The notes beneath the pieces were generated by a model that was not told where the DNA came from, did not search any database, and saw only the letters and a list, made by a program, of their open reading frames with translations. This document shows positions 27,059 to 34,213 of a stretch of DNA of 34,213 nucleotides, piece by piece. A program made the position numbers and the translations under genes. How positions within the stretch are numbered: the stretch's first letter is position 1; the number at the start of each line of letters is the position of its first letter. Source of the DNA: Colwellia sp. (GTDB taxonomy: Bacteria > Pseudomonadota > Gammaproteobacteria > Enterobacterales > Alteromonadaceae); NCBI GenBank assembly GCA_016765685.1, contig JAESPR010000073.1:1-34213 (forward strand), in the 5' to 3' direction.

Positions 27059-29214
27059 GTAACAAAGTTGTAATACCAAATAAAGACTCGAATCAAAATG
27101 GAGATGAATTGGACTTAAATGAAATATTTAAGCCAATTTTTCAGCGACTCTGGAAAATTATTTTATTATCACTCGTCTTTACCTCTTTTGCCTTTTTGTA
27201 TCTATCGTTATTAAAACCGTCATATCAAGCAGCGGCAACCTTACAAATTGGCAATTCTAAGCCTAGTGCTACGTTATCGATAAAAGATGCCTTTAATGAA
27301 TCAAGCATCAGTTCAGTGCAAATAGCAACACAGTTTGAGTTATTAAAATCAAGAAAATTTGCTGAACGTGTCATTAAAAACCTTAACCTACTTGAGAGCG
27401 ATGAGTTTAATCGTAATAAGTATAAAAAGGATATTGCTTTTTTTAATAACACCGTTGAAACTCAACAAGTATCACTAAATAGTGCTATTAGCATTTTTCA
27501 GCAACGTTTGAGTATTGTTCCTGTTACTAAAACCGAATTAGTTAAAATAACTTATACGGCTTATAACCCTGAACGGGCAAAAAATATTGTTAATCAAGTA
27601 GGTGAAACCTATCTGCATTACCAAAATGACATTCATCGTTCCTCACAAGAAAATACCGCCACTTGGCTAGTAGAACAACTCGCTAATTTAGAACTTAAAT
27701 TGCAAGTATCAGAAAAAACACTACAAAAATTTAGGGAAGACGAAGGTATCGTTGATACCAAAGGTGTTGTCGGATTAGTTGCGGGTGAATTGACTGAATT
27801 AACATCATCCCTATTGCGAACTACTAGAGCACAGGACGATCTTCATGTTACTTATCAGTATATTATTAAAAATCAAAAAGCACCGACTAAATTAATTGAA
27901 CTTAAAGAAATTAATAATAACTCTTCATTTATGAAATTGCGCAGTATTGAAGACACCATTGAGCGTAAAAAGCACGAATTATCTCGACGTTATGGGCATA
28001 AACACCCTAAAAAAATTGCCATACAAGCAGAGTTAGATGCGGTAAAACAGCGTGTTAACAGCAAAATAATCGCTCTCAGCCAATCACTTATTAAAGATTA
28101 TTTTTCCATTAAAGAAAAGGTCAAAGCAACCGAAAATCGTTTAAAAGACGCTAAGACTAATTTTTTAAGACTAAGCCGTTTAGACAATAAATTTTCGCAA
28201 TTGCAACGAGACGTACAAACCAATAAAGAACTTTATAACTCTTATCTGGTCCGCTTCAAAGAAGCCGATGCTATGGAAGGTTATAAAGCCAACCTTTATG
28301 TCAGGTTTATTGATAGAGCGGTTACCCCAAAAGGTCAAATAGCACCAAGGAAGAATATGGTGCTTGTGCTTGCTTTCATGCTTTCAATGATCTTACTTTC
28401 AGTGATTGTAACTACCCGTGACTTCTTAAGAGATACGCTAGATTCCCAGCAAAAACAGAACAATTTTGCTGAAGCGGATATTATTGGTGTATTACCACAA
28501 TATAAAGTGAATAAAAAACAAGATGATCTCTTTGACAATGATGCACGATTTATCGAGGCAATTAGTTCACTACGGGCAACTATTCTTTTTCATCAAGTGA
28601 GAAAAGTGCCGAAAATATTTGCGGTAACATCATCTGTTTCGGGAGAAGGAAAGTCGACCGTAGCATCCTATTTGGCACGCTCCTTTGGTGAAATGGAAAA
28701 GGTACTCTTAATTGAAGCTGATTTGAGACGACCAACATTAGCAGCCAGAATGAATCTAAGTGTTCATCGGCCAGGTTTGTCAAATTTATTAGCGAACACT
28801 CACCCTATTGAACAATGTATTATTAGGGATACCGATTATAAGCTAGATATTCTCACTTCAGGGCTTACTCCGGCAAATCCTTTAGCTTTTCTGTCAATGA
28901 AGCGTTTTAAGACGTTGTTGAATTCTTTTGAAAATTATTATGACCGTATTATCATAGAAACACCGCCGGTCAATGTAGTGAGTGATGCTTTAGTCATTTC
29001 TAAACTGGTAGAAAGTGTGCTGTATGTAGTACATGAAAATAAAACCAAACGTGAGCAAATTCGCCAAGGTTTACGGTTACTTAAACAGGTCAACGCACCA
29101 GTAGAAGGTATTGTAGTTAACCAAAGCAGAATAAAAGATAGCGATGCTTATAAAAGAAAATATTATAATAACACCAGTAATGTAGTAAAAATACCAACCC
29201 GTAAACATGCCTAA
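27055..29214 (+). CDS. Wzc-like polysaccharide co-polymerase with tyrosine-kinase domain (VpsO-like)
   Basis: This 719-aa protein has an N-terminal Wzz domain with TM1 (about residues 32-53), a long coiled-coil periplasmic part and TM2 (about 436-456). A cytoplasmic BY-kinase domain follows, with Walker A SVSGEGKST (K533). Walker A' reads LIEADLRRP and Walker B IIIETPP, each with Glu (E554, E635) where Asp is usual; D556 is kept. The tail has only a small tyrosine group (YKRKYYNN). Wzc proteins set polymer length and drive export. The start is TTG 27055, overlapping the OPX stop as TTGA; no ATG or GTG lies nearby in frame. Confidence 0.88.
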   Translation: MSNKVVIPNKDSNQNGDELDLNEIFKPIFQRLWKIILLSLVFTSFAFLYLSLLKPSYQAAATLQIGNSKPSATLSIKDAFNESSISSVQIATQFELLKSRKFAERVIKNLNLLESDEFNRNKYKKDIAFFNNTVETQQVSLNSAISIFQQRLSIVPVTKTELVKITYTAYNPERAKNIVNQVGETYLHYQNDIHRSSQENTATWLVEQLANLELKLQVSEKTLQKFREDEGIVDTKGVVGLVAGELTELTSSLLRTTRAQDDLHVTYQYIIKNQKAPTKLIELKEINNNSSFMKLRSIEDTIERKKHELSRRYGHKHPKKIAIQAELDAVKQRVNSKIIALSQSLIKDYFSIKEKVKATENRLKDAKTNFLRLSRLDNKFSQLQRDVQTNKELYNSYLVRFKEADAMEGYKANLYVRFIDRAVTPKGQIAPRKNMVLVLAFMLSMILLSVIVTTRDFLRDTLDSQQKQNNFAEADIIGVLPQYKVNKKQDDLFDNDARFIEAISSLRATILFHQVRKVPKIFAVTSSVSGEGKSTVASYLARSFGEMEKVLLIEADLRRPTLAARMNLSVHRPGLSNLLANTHPIEQCIIRDTDYKLDILTSGLTPANPLAFLSMKRFKTLLNSFENYYDRIIIETPPVNVVSDALVISKLVESVLYVVHENKTKREQIRQGLRLLKQVNAPVEGIVVNQSRIKDSDAYKRKYYNNTSNVVKIPTRKHA

Positions 29215-29236
29215 TTAGCTAAGTTAAATAACGGCA

Positions 29237-30043
29237 TTACTCAGGGGCTAAGTAGCCTAAATTCTGTAACTGCACATCAGCAAAAGTATTTATAACATTG
29301 CCAATCACAATTAAGCTAGGTGGTTTAATGTTGTGCAATGTCACTAACGCTTCTAATGTTTCTAAGCTGCCTTTTACCACTTGTTGATCAACATGACTAC
29401 CTTTACGGATTAAGGCTGCGGGGGTGTTCTTACATCGACCAGCATTAATCAATTGTTTGGTAATTGTAGGTAAACTTTTTATACCCATATAAAATACCAC
29501 CGTTTGCTCAGGGTCATTTAATGTTTGCCAAGGAAGATCTAATGCACCATTATCTTGCATATTGCCCGTTATAAAGGTGCAACTTCGGGCAACTTTACGA
29601 TGCGTTAAAGGAATGCCAGCATAACTAGTGCATGCTGATGCGGCGGTTATTCCAGGGACAATATGACAAGCAATACCCTGGCTAATTATAAACTGTGCTT
29701 CTTCGCCACCACGCCCAAAAATAAAAGGATCGCCACCTTTTAGCCGTAATACTTTTTTATTTAGTTTGGCATGTTCAACTAATAACTTGTTAATATTTTC
29801 TTGGGGAACACGATGAGCAGCTTGTTTCTTGCCAACATAAATTCGCTCGCAGTTACTAGGTAATAGTGCCATGATCTCTTGGCTAACCAGGCGATCGTAA
29901 ATCACCACATCGGCTTGTTTTATAAAACGAAAAGCTTGTAAAGTTAATAAATCTGGATCACCAGGCCCAGCACCAACAAGGGCAACTTCACCCGTTTTAA
30001 AGCTTTGTTTATGAAGTGGTGGCATATATTGAAAAGAAGTCAT
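29237..30043 (-). CDS. cobA: Uroporphyrinogen-III C-methyltransferase (SUMT)
   Basis: This 268-aa enzyme methylates uroporphyrinogen III at C2 and C7 to precorrin-2, the entry to siroheme (sulfite and nitrite reductases) and cobalamin. Signature segments are VALVGAGPGDPDLLTLQA, KGGDPFIFGRGGEE, VPGITAASACTSYAGIPLTH and PSLIVIGNVI. It is the stand-alone form without the CysG dehydrogenase/ferrochelatase part, so those steps must be encoded elsewhere. It ends 22 bp from the convergent kinase gene with no terminator visible in the gap. The first 16 residues precede the conserved core, so a later start at Met7 (MPPLHKQ) is possible. Confidence 0.93.
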   Translation of the reverse strand: MTSFQYMPPLHKQSFKTGEVALVGAGPGDPDLLTLQAFRFIKQADVVIYDRLVSQEIMALLPSNCERIYVGKKQAAHRVPQENINKLLVEHAKLNKKVLRLKGGDPFIFGRGGEEAQFIISQGIACHIVPGITAASACTSYAGIPLTHRKVARSCTFITGNMQDNGALDLPWQTLNDPEQTVVFYMGIKSLPTITKQLINAGRCKNTPAALIRKGSHVDQQVVKGSLETLEALVTLHNIKPPSLIVIGNVINTFADVQLQNLGYLAPE

Positions 30044-30087
30044 TATTACTCTAATTAAAAATTGATCTTACTGCTATTAAAGCAAAA

Positions 30088-30107
30088 AAAGCGCCAAAAG
30101 GCGCTTT
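30088..30107 (-). terminator. Intrinsic terminator of suhB
   Basis: AAAGCGCC (30088-30095), the loop AAAA and GGCGCTTT (30100-30107) form a perfect 8-bp GC-core stem. On the minus strand it is followed by a continuous run of Ts (complement of 30084-30090). It lies 38 bp after the suhB stop and separates suhB from the methyltransferase gene. Confidence 0.88.
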
Positions 30108-30144
30108 GTAGATAATATAACTTACGCGTTACCTGCACATAGCA

Positions 30145-30948
30145 TTATTTACTTAATGCTTCACCTAAATGTGGGCGAATATCTTTTAAAATTTCTTTCT
30201 GCAATCGAGTGCTGCTAGCGACAATGTTGCCTGATTTACCATGATTATGACCACCAGTAAAGTCAGTAATTAAGCCACCGGCTTCAATCACTAATAATTC
30301 ACCTGCGGCGGTATCCCATGGTTTTAAACCTATTTCGAAGAACCCATCAACACGACCTGCCGCTACATAAGCGAGATCAAGTGCCGCAGAGCCAGCTCTG
30401 CGTATATCCGATGTTTTTAGAAAAAGCGAAGTAAACATTGCCATATAAGCATTGGTATGTTGTTTATGTTTAAAAGGAAAACCTGTAGCTAATATAGTGC
30501 CAGATAAATTTTTGTGTGCTTTTACGCGAATGCGCATGTTATTCAATTGTGCACCTTTGCCACGGCTGGCGGTGAATAACTCCCCACGAATGGGATCAAA
30601 TATTACCGCTTGATCTAATTTACCTTTAACTTTCAAAGCAATAGATACAGCAAAATGAGGAATGCCTTTAATAAAATTGGTGGTGCCATCAAGTGGATCA
30701 ATAATCCATTGATAATCGTCATCATTGCCCGTTAATACTCCAGATTCTTCACCAATAATAGTGTGTTCGGGGTAAGATTTACGCAGTGTTTCAATAATTG
30801 TTTGTTCAGCTGCAATATCAACACTAGTGACGAAATCGTTCGAACCTTTAGATTCAACTTCAACTTTATCAAGTTGCTCATAAGAGCGAATGATAACTTT
30901 TCCTGCATTGCGCGCGGCGCGCACGGCAATATTTAGCATGGGATGCAT
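30145..30948 (-). CDS. suhB: Inositol-1-monophosphatase / SuhB
   Basis: This 267-aa Mg-dependent phosphatase of the inositol monophosphatase family has EESG, the metal-binding WIIDPLDGTTNFIKGIPHFAVSIAL motif and the C-terminal WDTAAGELLVIEAGG motif. All metal ligands (E of GEES, DPLD, WD) are present. SuhB in Gammaproteobacteria also acts in the rRNA antitermination complex. Its divergence from trmJ across a 367-bp spacer is the same neighbourhood as in E. coli, which supports the name. Confidence 0.95.
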   Translation of the reverse strand: MHPMLNIAVRAARNAGKVIIRSYEQLDKVEVESKGSNDFVTSVDIAAEQTIIETLRKSYPEHTIIGEESGVLTGNDDDYQWIIDPLDGTTNFIKGIPHFAVSIALKVKGKLDQAVIFDPIRGELFTASRGKGAQLNNMRIRVKAHKNLSGTILATGFPFKHKQHTNAYMAMFTSLFLKTSDIRRAGSAALDLAYVAAGRVDGFFEIGLKPWDTAAGELLVIEAGGLITDFTGGHNHGKSGNIVASSTRLQKEILKDIRPHLGEALSK

Positions 30949-31166
30949 AATAGCGTACCTATTTGTAAATGGCTTTTAAAAGAACGATGTAACATTGCTT
31001 GAATAAACTAACAACAAACAAATAGACGAAATAATCATCTTACCTATTCAACAAGTAATTCAAGCGCGCGGAGTATAGCAAGTTTTAATGTTTTTAGCGA
31101 TAAAGAACTTTGGTTAATAGGTCGATAAATAGGCTGTTTTGATTTGATATAGAAAAACAAACTAAC

Positions 31167-31195
31167 TTAAGCAAACTTGGTTTATTGATTATACG
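31167..31195 (+). promoter_or_regulatory. Candidate trmJ promoter in the suhB-trmJ spacer
   Basis: TTAAGC (31167-31172), a 17-bp spacer and TATACG (31190-31195) lie about 120 bp before trmJ. The match is modest. The spacer 30949-31315 also contains AGTAC-CGCA-GTACT (31208-31221) and the 22-bp tandem duplication. The suhB promoter must also lie here, but I could not choose one. Confidence 0.3.
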
Positions 31196-31230
31196 TGCTT
31201 TTTAACAAGTACCGCAGTACTCTTCTATGT

Positions 31231-31274
31231 TAGGATCTAAAGCATAAATGAATAGGATCTAAAGCATAAATGAA
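31231..31274 (+). repeat. Perfect 22-bp tandem duplication upstream of trmJ
   Basis: Positions 31231-31252 and 31253-31274 are identical, beginning TAGGATCTAAAG. Each copy ends in ATGAA, so each offers an ATG followed within three or four codons by TAA (Met-Asn-Arg-Ile and Met-Lys-Leu). It lies 42-85 bp before the trmJ start, probably in the leader. Confidence 0.95.
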
Positions 31275-31315
31275 GCTTTAATGGCTTAGGTTAAAAACAG
31301 GTAAATAGAGTAATA

Positions 31316-32206
31316 ATGTCAGATAAAAAGTTTAATTCAAAGACAAGTAATTTATTAGCGCAAGTGCGTATTGTTTTGGTGAACACCTCAGATTGTCGCA
31401 ATATCGGCAGTGCGGCACGAGCAATGAAAACGATGGGTTTAAGCCAATTGGTATTAGTAGACCCGATTGAAATGCCCAGCGGTCAAGCGCAAGCTTTAGC
31501 AGCAGGTGCTACGGATGTGTTGGCCAACGCCAAAGTAGTAAGTACTTTAAGTGAAGCTATTGAAGATTGTGGTTTAGTTATTGGTACTAGTGCTCGTTCG
31601 CGTACTTTACCTTGGCCTATGTTAGAGCCACGTAGTTGTGGTGAAAAAATGATAGCAGAGGCTAATGAATACCCTGTTGCGCTGGTTTTTGGTCGTGAGA
31701 GTAGTGGTTTAACCAATGATGAACTACAACAATGTCATTTTCATGTGCAAATACCAGCCAATCCTGAGTACAGCTCGCTTAATCTTGCTATGGCAGTACA
31801 GACGTTAAGTTATGAAGTGCGTATGAGCTACTTGTTATCAATTGATGCAAAAGACCAAGAGTTCAGTACGGGTAACGGTGCTTACATTGGGAAAAAGAGT
31901 ATTGGAACAAAATCACCAGAAGCAACAAGTACAGATGATGAGCTTTATCCGGTAACAGCAGAAACCGAGCGTTTTTATCAACATTTTGAAAGTGCCCTGA
32001 TGAGCACCGGTTTTATTGTTGAAAGCCATCCCGGTTTGGTGATGACAAAATTAAGACGTTTATTTAACCGTGCTCGTTTAAATGTTAAAGAAATTAAAAT
32101 GATGCGGGGCATTTTAGCCTCTATAGAGAGGGCCTCTGTAGAAAGGGCTTCTATAGAAAAGCCCTCAAAAGAAAGAGTTTCGACTAAAAGTACAGAAAAA
32201 AAATAA
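31316..32206 (+). CDS. trmJ: tRNA (cytidine/uridine-2'-O-)-methyltransferase TrmJ
   Basis: TrmJ methylates the ribose at position 32 of several tRNAs. It is a SPOUT enzyme and the knot motifs are visible: [39 protein letters not shown] and [20 protein letters not shown]. The 296-aa length exceeds E. coli (246) through an inserted linker at about 180-205 and a C-terminal tail of ~25 residues made of imperfect ASxER/ASIEK units. It leads the cluster trmJ-cysE-iscR-iscS, with cysE 10 bp away. Confidence 0.95.
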   Translation: MSDKKFNSKTSNLLAQVRIVLVNTSDCRNIGSAARAMKTMGLSQLVLVDPIEMPSGQAQALAAGATDVLANAKVVSTLSEAIEDCGLVIGTSARSRTLPWPMLEPRSCGEKMIAEANEYPVALVFGRESSGLTNDELQQCHFHVQIPANPEYSSLNLAMAVQTLSYEVRMSYLLSIDAKDQEFSTGNGAYIGKKSIGTKSPEATSTDDELYPVTAETERFYQHFESALMSTGFIVESHPGLVMTKLRRLFNRARLNVKEIKMMRGILASIERASVERASIEKPSKERVSTKSTEKK

Positions 32207-32216
32207 AGGAAATATT

Positions 32217-33074
32217 ATGTTTACCCGCATGAAAGAAGACATTAACAGTGTTTTTGATAGAGATCCCGCAGCGCGCACTACACTTGAAGTATTGCTTAAC
32301 TACCCGGGATTACATGCTATTTGGATGCACCGCTTAAGCCATCGATTGTGGCGAGCCAATTGGAAGCTCATTGCCAGAATTTTATCCACTTTTTCTCGTT
32401 GGTTAACTGGCATCGAAATTCATCCCGGTGCAATTTTAGGTCGTCGTTTTTTTATTGACCACGGCATGGGTGTTGTTATTGGCGAAACCGCAGAAATAGG
32501 TAATGATGTCACTATTTATCATGGTGTTACTCTTGGTGGAACCAGTTGGAATGCGGGCAAACGCCATCCTACCTTAGAAGATAATGTTGTTATTGGCGCA
32601 GGTGCACAGGTGCTTGGCCCTATCACTATCGGTAAAAATGGTAAAGTTGGTTCAAACTCAGTAGTGGTGAAGGATTTACCCGAAAATGCTACTGCGGTTG
32701 GTATACCCGCTCGCATTGTCAGCAGTAAAAATAGTAATGAAAATTCTTTGCTCGATGCCGATTTAGGTGAAAAACTCAACGGCAGTTTGGGTAAAGAGTC
32801 TCGTGATAAGGCGGCGAAAAAATTTGGTTTCGATGCCTACGCCGTTTCTACAGATAACCCAGATCCCGTTGCTAAAGCGATTGGCCGTTTGCTTGATCAT
32901 ATGCACTTAATGGACGATAAAGTGGCTAATTTATGCAAAGAAGTAAATAACTTAGGCGGTGATGTTTGCTCTAAAGACTTACCTGAACTGAGCGTAGGTG
33001 AGTTTGTTGAAGATGAAAAAGCGGCGGCTAAACGTCGAGAAAGTAGAGTTGCCAGTTTTGATCCCGAAATCTAA
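32217..33074 (+). CDS. cysE: Serine O-acetyltransferase
   Basis: CysE makes O-acetylserine, the direct precursor of cysteine. The 285-aa protein starts [20 protein letters not shown], the short-N-terminus form rather than the E. coli form. Its left-handed beta-helix has hexapeptide repeats with the catalytic [35 protein letters not shown] and [23 protein letters not shown]. About 110 residues follow the helix, with [25 protein letters not shown] and [11 protein letters not shown], as also known in pseudomonad homologues. The position before iscR-iscS is functionally sensible, since IscS draws sulfur from cysteine. AAAGGA is a good ribosome-binding site. Confidence 0.95.
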   Translation: MFTRMKEDINSVFDRDPAARTTLEVLLNYPGLHAIWMHRLSHRLWRANWKLIARILSTFSRWLTGIEIHPGAILGRRFFIDHGMGVVIGETAEIGNDVTIYHGVTLGGTSWNAGKRHPTLEDNVVIGAGAQVLGPITIGKNGKVGSNSVVVKDLPENATAVGIPARIVSSKNSNENSLLDADLGEKLNGSLGKESRDKAAKKFGFDAYAVSTDNPDPVAKAIGRLLDHMHLMDDKVANLCKEVNNLGGDVCSKDLPELSVGEFVEDEKAAAKRRESRVASFDPEI

Positions 33075-33139
33075 CGGTTACTTCGCTATAAAAATAAGCA
33101 GTTCCTAATCTAAATCAAGTTTTTTTCAAATAAAAAGCA

Positions 33140-33219
33140 ATAGTTGAGTGTTTTACTCAAGTATTGCTTTTCGCTGTTAACTTCTTAGTGTAAAATACTT
33201 GAGTATATTACTCAGGTAT
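33140..33219 (+). promoter_or_regulatory. Two IscR-type palindromes in the iscR promoter region
   Basis: Two 25-bp near-palindromes match the layout of type 1 (Fe-S IscR) boxes. Site A is 33140-33164 with halves ATAGTTGAGTG and TACTCAAGTAT. Site B is 33195-33219 with halves ATACTTGAGTA and TACTCAGGTAT. Each pair of half-sites is separated by three bases, and the sites start 55 bp apart. Site B ends 4 bp before a TTGATT-16 bp-TAAAAT promoter candidate (33224-33251). Negative autoregulation by [2Fe-2S]-IscR is established in E. coli; its use here is inferred from the sites. Confidence 0.75.
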
Positions 33220-33346
33220 ATACTTGATTAAATTTTAAGGTTATGTAAAATTGCGCCCTATTAGCGTTATTGAGCAATTACTCGGTGTTTTTGATAACAC
33301 TTAAATTTGACAATATATACGCATTTAGTTCGCGAAAGAGCACATT

Positions 33347-33838
33347 ATGAAACTAACCTCTAAAGGTCGTTACGCCGTTACAGCAATGCTAGATGTTACT
33401 CTTCACGCAGCCTATGGGCCGGTGTCTTTAGCAGATATTTCAGAGCGACAAGCGATTTCTTTATCCTATTTAGAACAGTTATTTTCAAAATTACGTAAAA
33501 ATGGCTTAGTGGTTAGTATTCGTGGACCCGGTGGTGGTTATCGTTTAGGTAAGTGCTCTGCACAAATAGCGATTGCCGATATCATTAGTGCAGTTAACGA
33601 AAGTGTCGACGCAACTAGATGTCAAGGTAAAGGCAACTGCCAAGGTGGTGAACAATGTTTGACTCATTCCCTGTGGGAAGGTTTAAGCCAACAAATTGAA
33701 GAATTTTTACAAAACATTAGCTTAGCAGAACTCATTGCTAAAAATGATGTGAAAACAGTTTCTAAACGACAAGATGAAATTCAGATGACAGTAAGTAAGC
33801 CGTCATCGTTAGAAACAATTATCCCTATTAATTTATGA
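33347..33838 (+). CDS. iscR: Fe-S cluster regulator IscR
   Basis: This 163-aa Rrf2-family transcription factor represses the isc operon when it carries a [2Fe-2S] cluster and controls other genes in its apo form. The N-terminal winged helix ([50 protein letters not shown]) is near-identical to E. coli. The cluster ligands are present in the same spacing: C92, C98, C104 and H107. It is followed 118 bp later by iscS, and the spacer holds two short tandem repeats. Confidence 0.97.
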   Translation: MKLTSKGRYAVTAMLDVTLHAAYGPVSLADISERQAISLSYLEQLFSKLRKNGLVVSIRGPGGGYRLGKCSAQIAIADIISAVNESVDATRCQGKGNCQGGEQCLTHSLWEGLSQQIEEFLQNISLAELIAKNDVKTVSKRQDEIQMTVSKPSSLETIIPINL

Positions 33839-33844
33839 TGTATT

Positions 33845-33932
33845 AACTTTAGATAACTTTAGATAACTTAAGATTATTTTAAGCTGATAGTGGATTTTTA
33901 TTAGACCTATATTAGACTTATATTAGACAACC
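33845..33932 (+). repeat. Two short tandem-repeat runs in the iscR-iscS spacer
   Basis: The first run is 3 x 10 bp (AACTTTAGAT twice, then AACTTAAGAT; 33845-33874). The second is 3 x 11 bp (ATTAGACCTAT, ATTAGACTTAT, ATTAGACAACC; 33900-33932). CTTAA/TTAAG between them could pair weakly. In E. coli this spacer is where iscR is processed away from iscSUA by a small RNA; no comparable structure is evident here. Confidence 0.75.
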
Positions 33933-33956
33933 CGTACAAGTGGAGAAAGAGAGTAA

Positions 33957-34213
33957 ATGAAGCTTCCTATTTATTTTGATTATTCAGCAACTACCCCTGT
34001 TGATAAACGTGTCGCGGAAAAAATGATGCAATACATGACCACCGATGGTCATTTTGGTAATCCTGCATCTCGCTCACACAAATTCGGCTGGCAAGCCGAA
34101 GAAGCGGTTGATATCGCTCGTAACCAAGTTGCTGAGCTAATTAATGCCGATCCTCGTGAGATTGTTTTCACCTCAGGTGCGACAGAATCTGATAACCTTG
34201 CTATTAAAGGTGC
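33957..34213 (+). CDS. iscS: Cysteine desulfurase IscS, N-terminal part (cut by window edge)
   Basis: The first 85 codons of the PLP-dependent desulfurase that supplies sulfur for Fe-S clusters and tRNA thiolation. The start [46 protein letters not shown] and the PLP-phosphate-binding [16 protein letters not shown] are class V aminotransferase/IscS motifs. GTGGAGAAAGAG lies upstream as ribosome-binding site. The catalytic lysine and cysteine are beyond the right edge. Identity is secured by iscR upstream. Confidence 0.96.
   Translation, partial: MKLPIYFDYSATTPVDKRVAEKMMQYMTTDGHFGNPASRSHKFGWQAEEAVDIARNQVAELINADPREIVFTSGATESDNLAIKG

Overview
The window is a low-GC stretch of a marine gammaproteobacterial chromosome. 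The protein sequences and gene neighbourhoods (holD-rimI, queA-tgt-yajC-secD-secF, suhB divergent from trmJ-cysE-iscR-iscS) point to Alteromonadales, most like the Colwellia/Thalassotalea group. This assignment is from recognition of the sequences, not from a search. Coding is dense, with one tRNA and no rRNA, insertion sequence, prophage or CRISPR array.

Layout. Positions 1-2174: the start of argS and complete prfC (RF3), both on the minus strand, separated by a ~105-bp imperfect palindrome. Positions 2363-4110: a two-gene AbiE-type (type IV) toxin-antitoxin/phage-defence cassette with palindromic operator-like repeats, followed by hairpin-rich non-coding DNA to 4381. Positions 4382-13691: a signalling and export locus. 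It holds a three-gene ABC exporter (periplasmic adaptor, ATPase, 8-TM FtsX/MacB-type permease), a plus-strand MHYT-domain hybrid histidine kinase, and a LytS-like kinase/LytTR response regulator pair. Direct repeats of a (C/T)GATGA core about 21 bp apart lie in front of both the exporter operon and the LytS/LytTR operon. I read this as a regulator-exporter circuit with a shared LytTR operator, the most novel element of the window.

Positions 13887-16894: rimI and holD (one-base overlap), tRNA-Trp and aceK. Positions 17157-22799: queA-tgt-yajC-secD-secF, which joins queuosine tRNA modification to the SecDF-YajC translocase; its intergenic gaps carry four GTAG-tagged REP-like palindromes. Positions 22911-25195: a small outer-membrane barrel protein (minus) and the DEAD-box helicase rhlE (plus). 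Positions 25330-29214: three exopolysaccharide export/control genes in the order of Vibrio vpsM-vpsN-vpsO (barrel, short OPX protein, Wzc-like tyrosine kinase), with no glycosyltransferase beside them. Positions 29237-30948: a siroheme-pathway methyltransferase and suhB, both minus. Positions 31316-34213: trmJ, cysE, iscR and the start of iscS, with two IscR-type palindromes upstream of iscR.

Most of the window is housekeeping. The accessory parts are the AbiE cassette, the LytTR-ABC-MHYT locus, the exopolysaccharide export trio and the small intergenic repeats.
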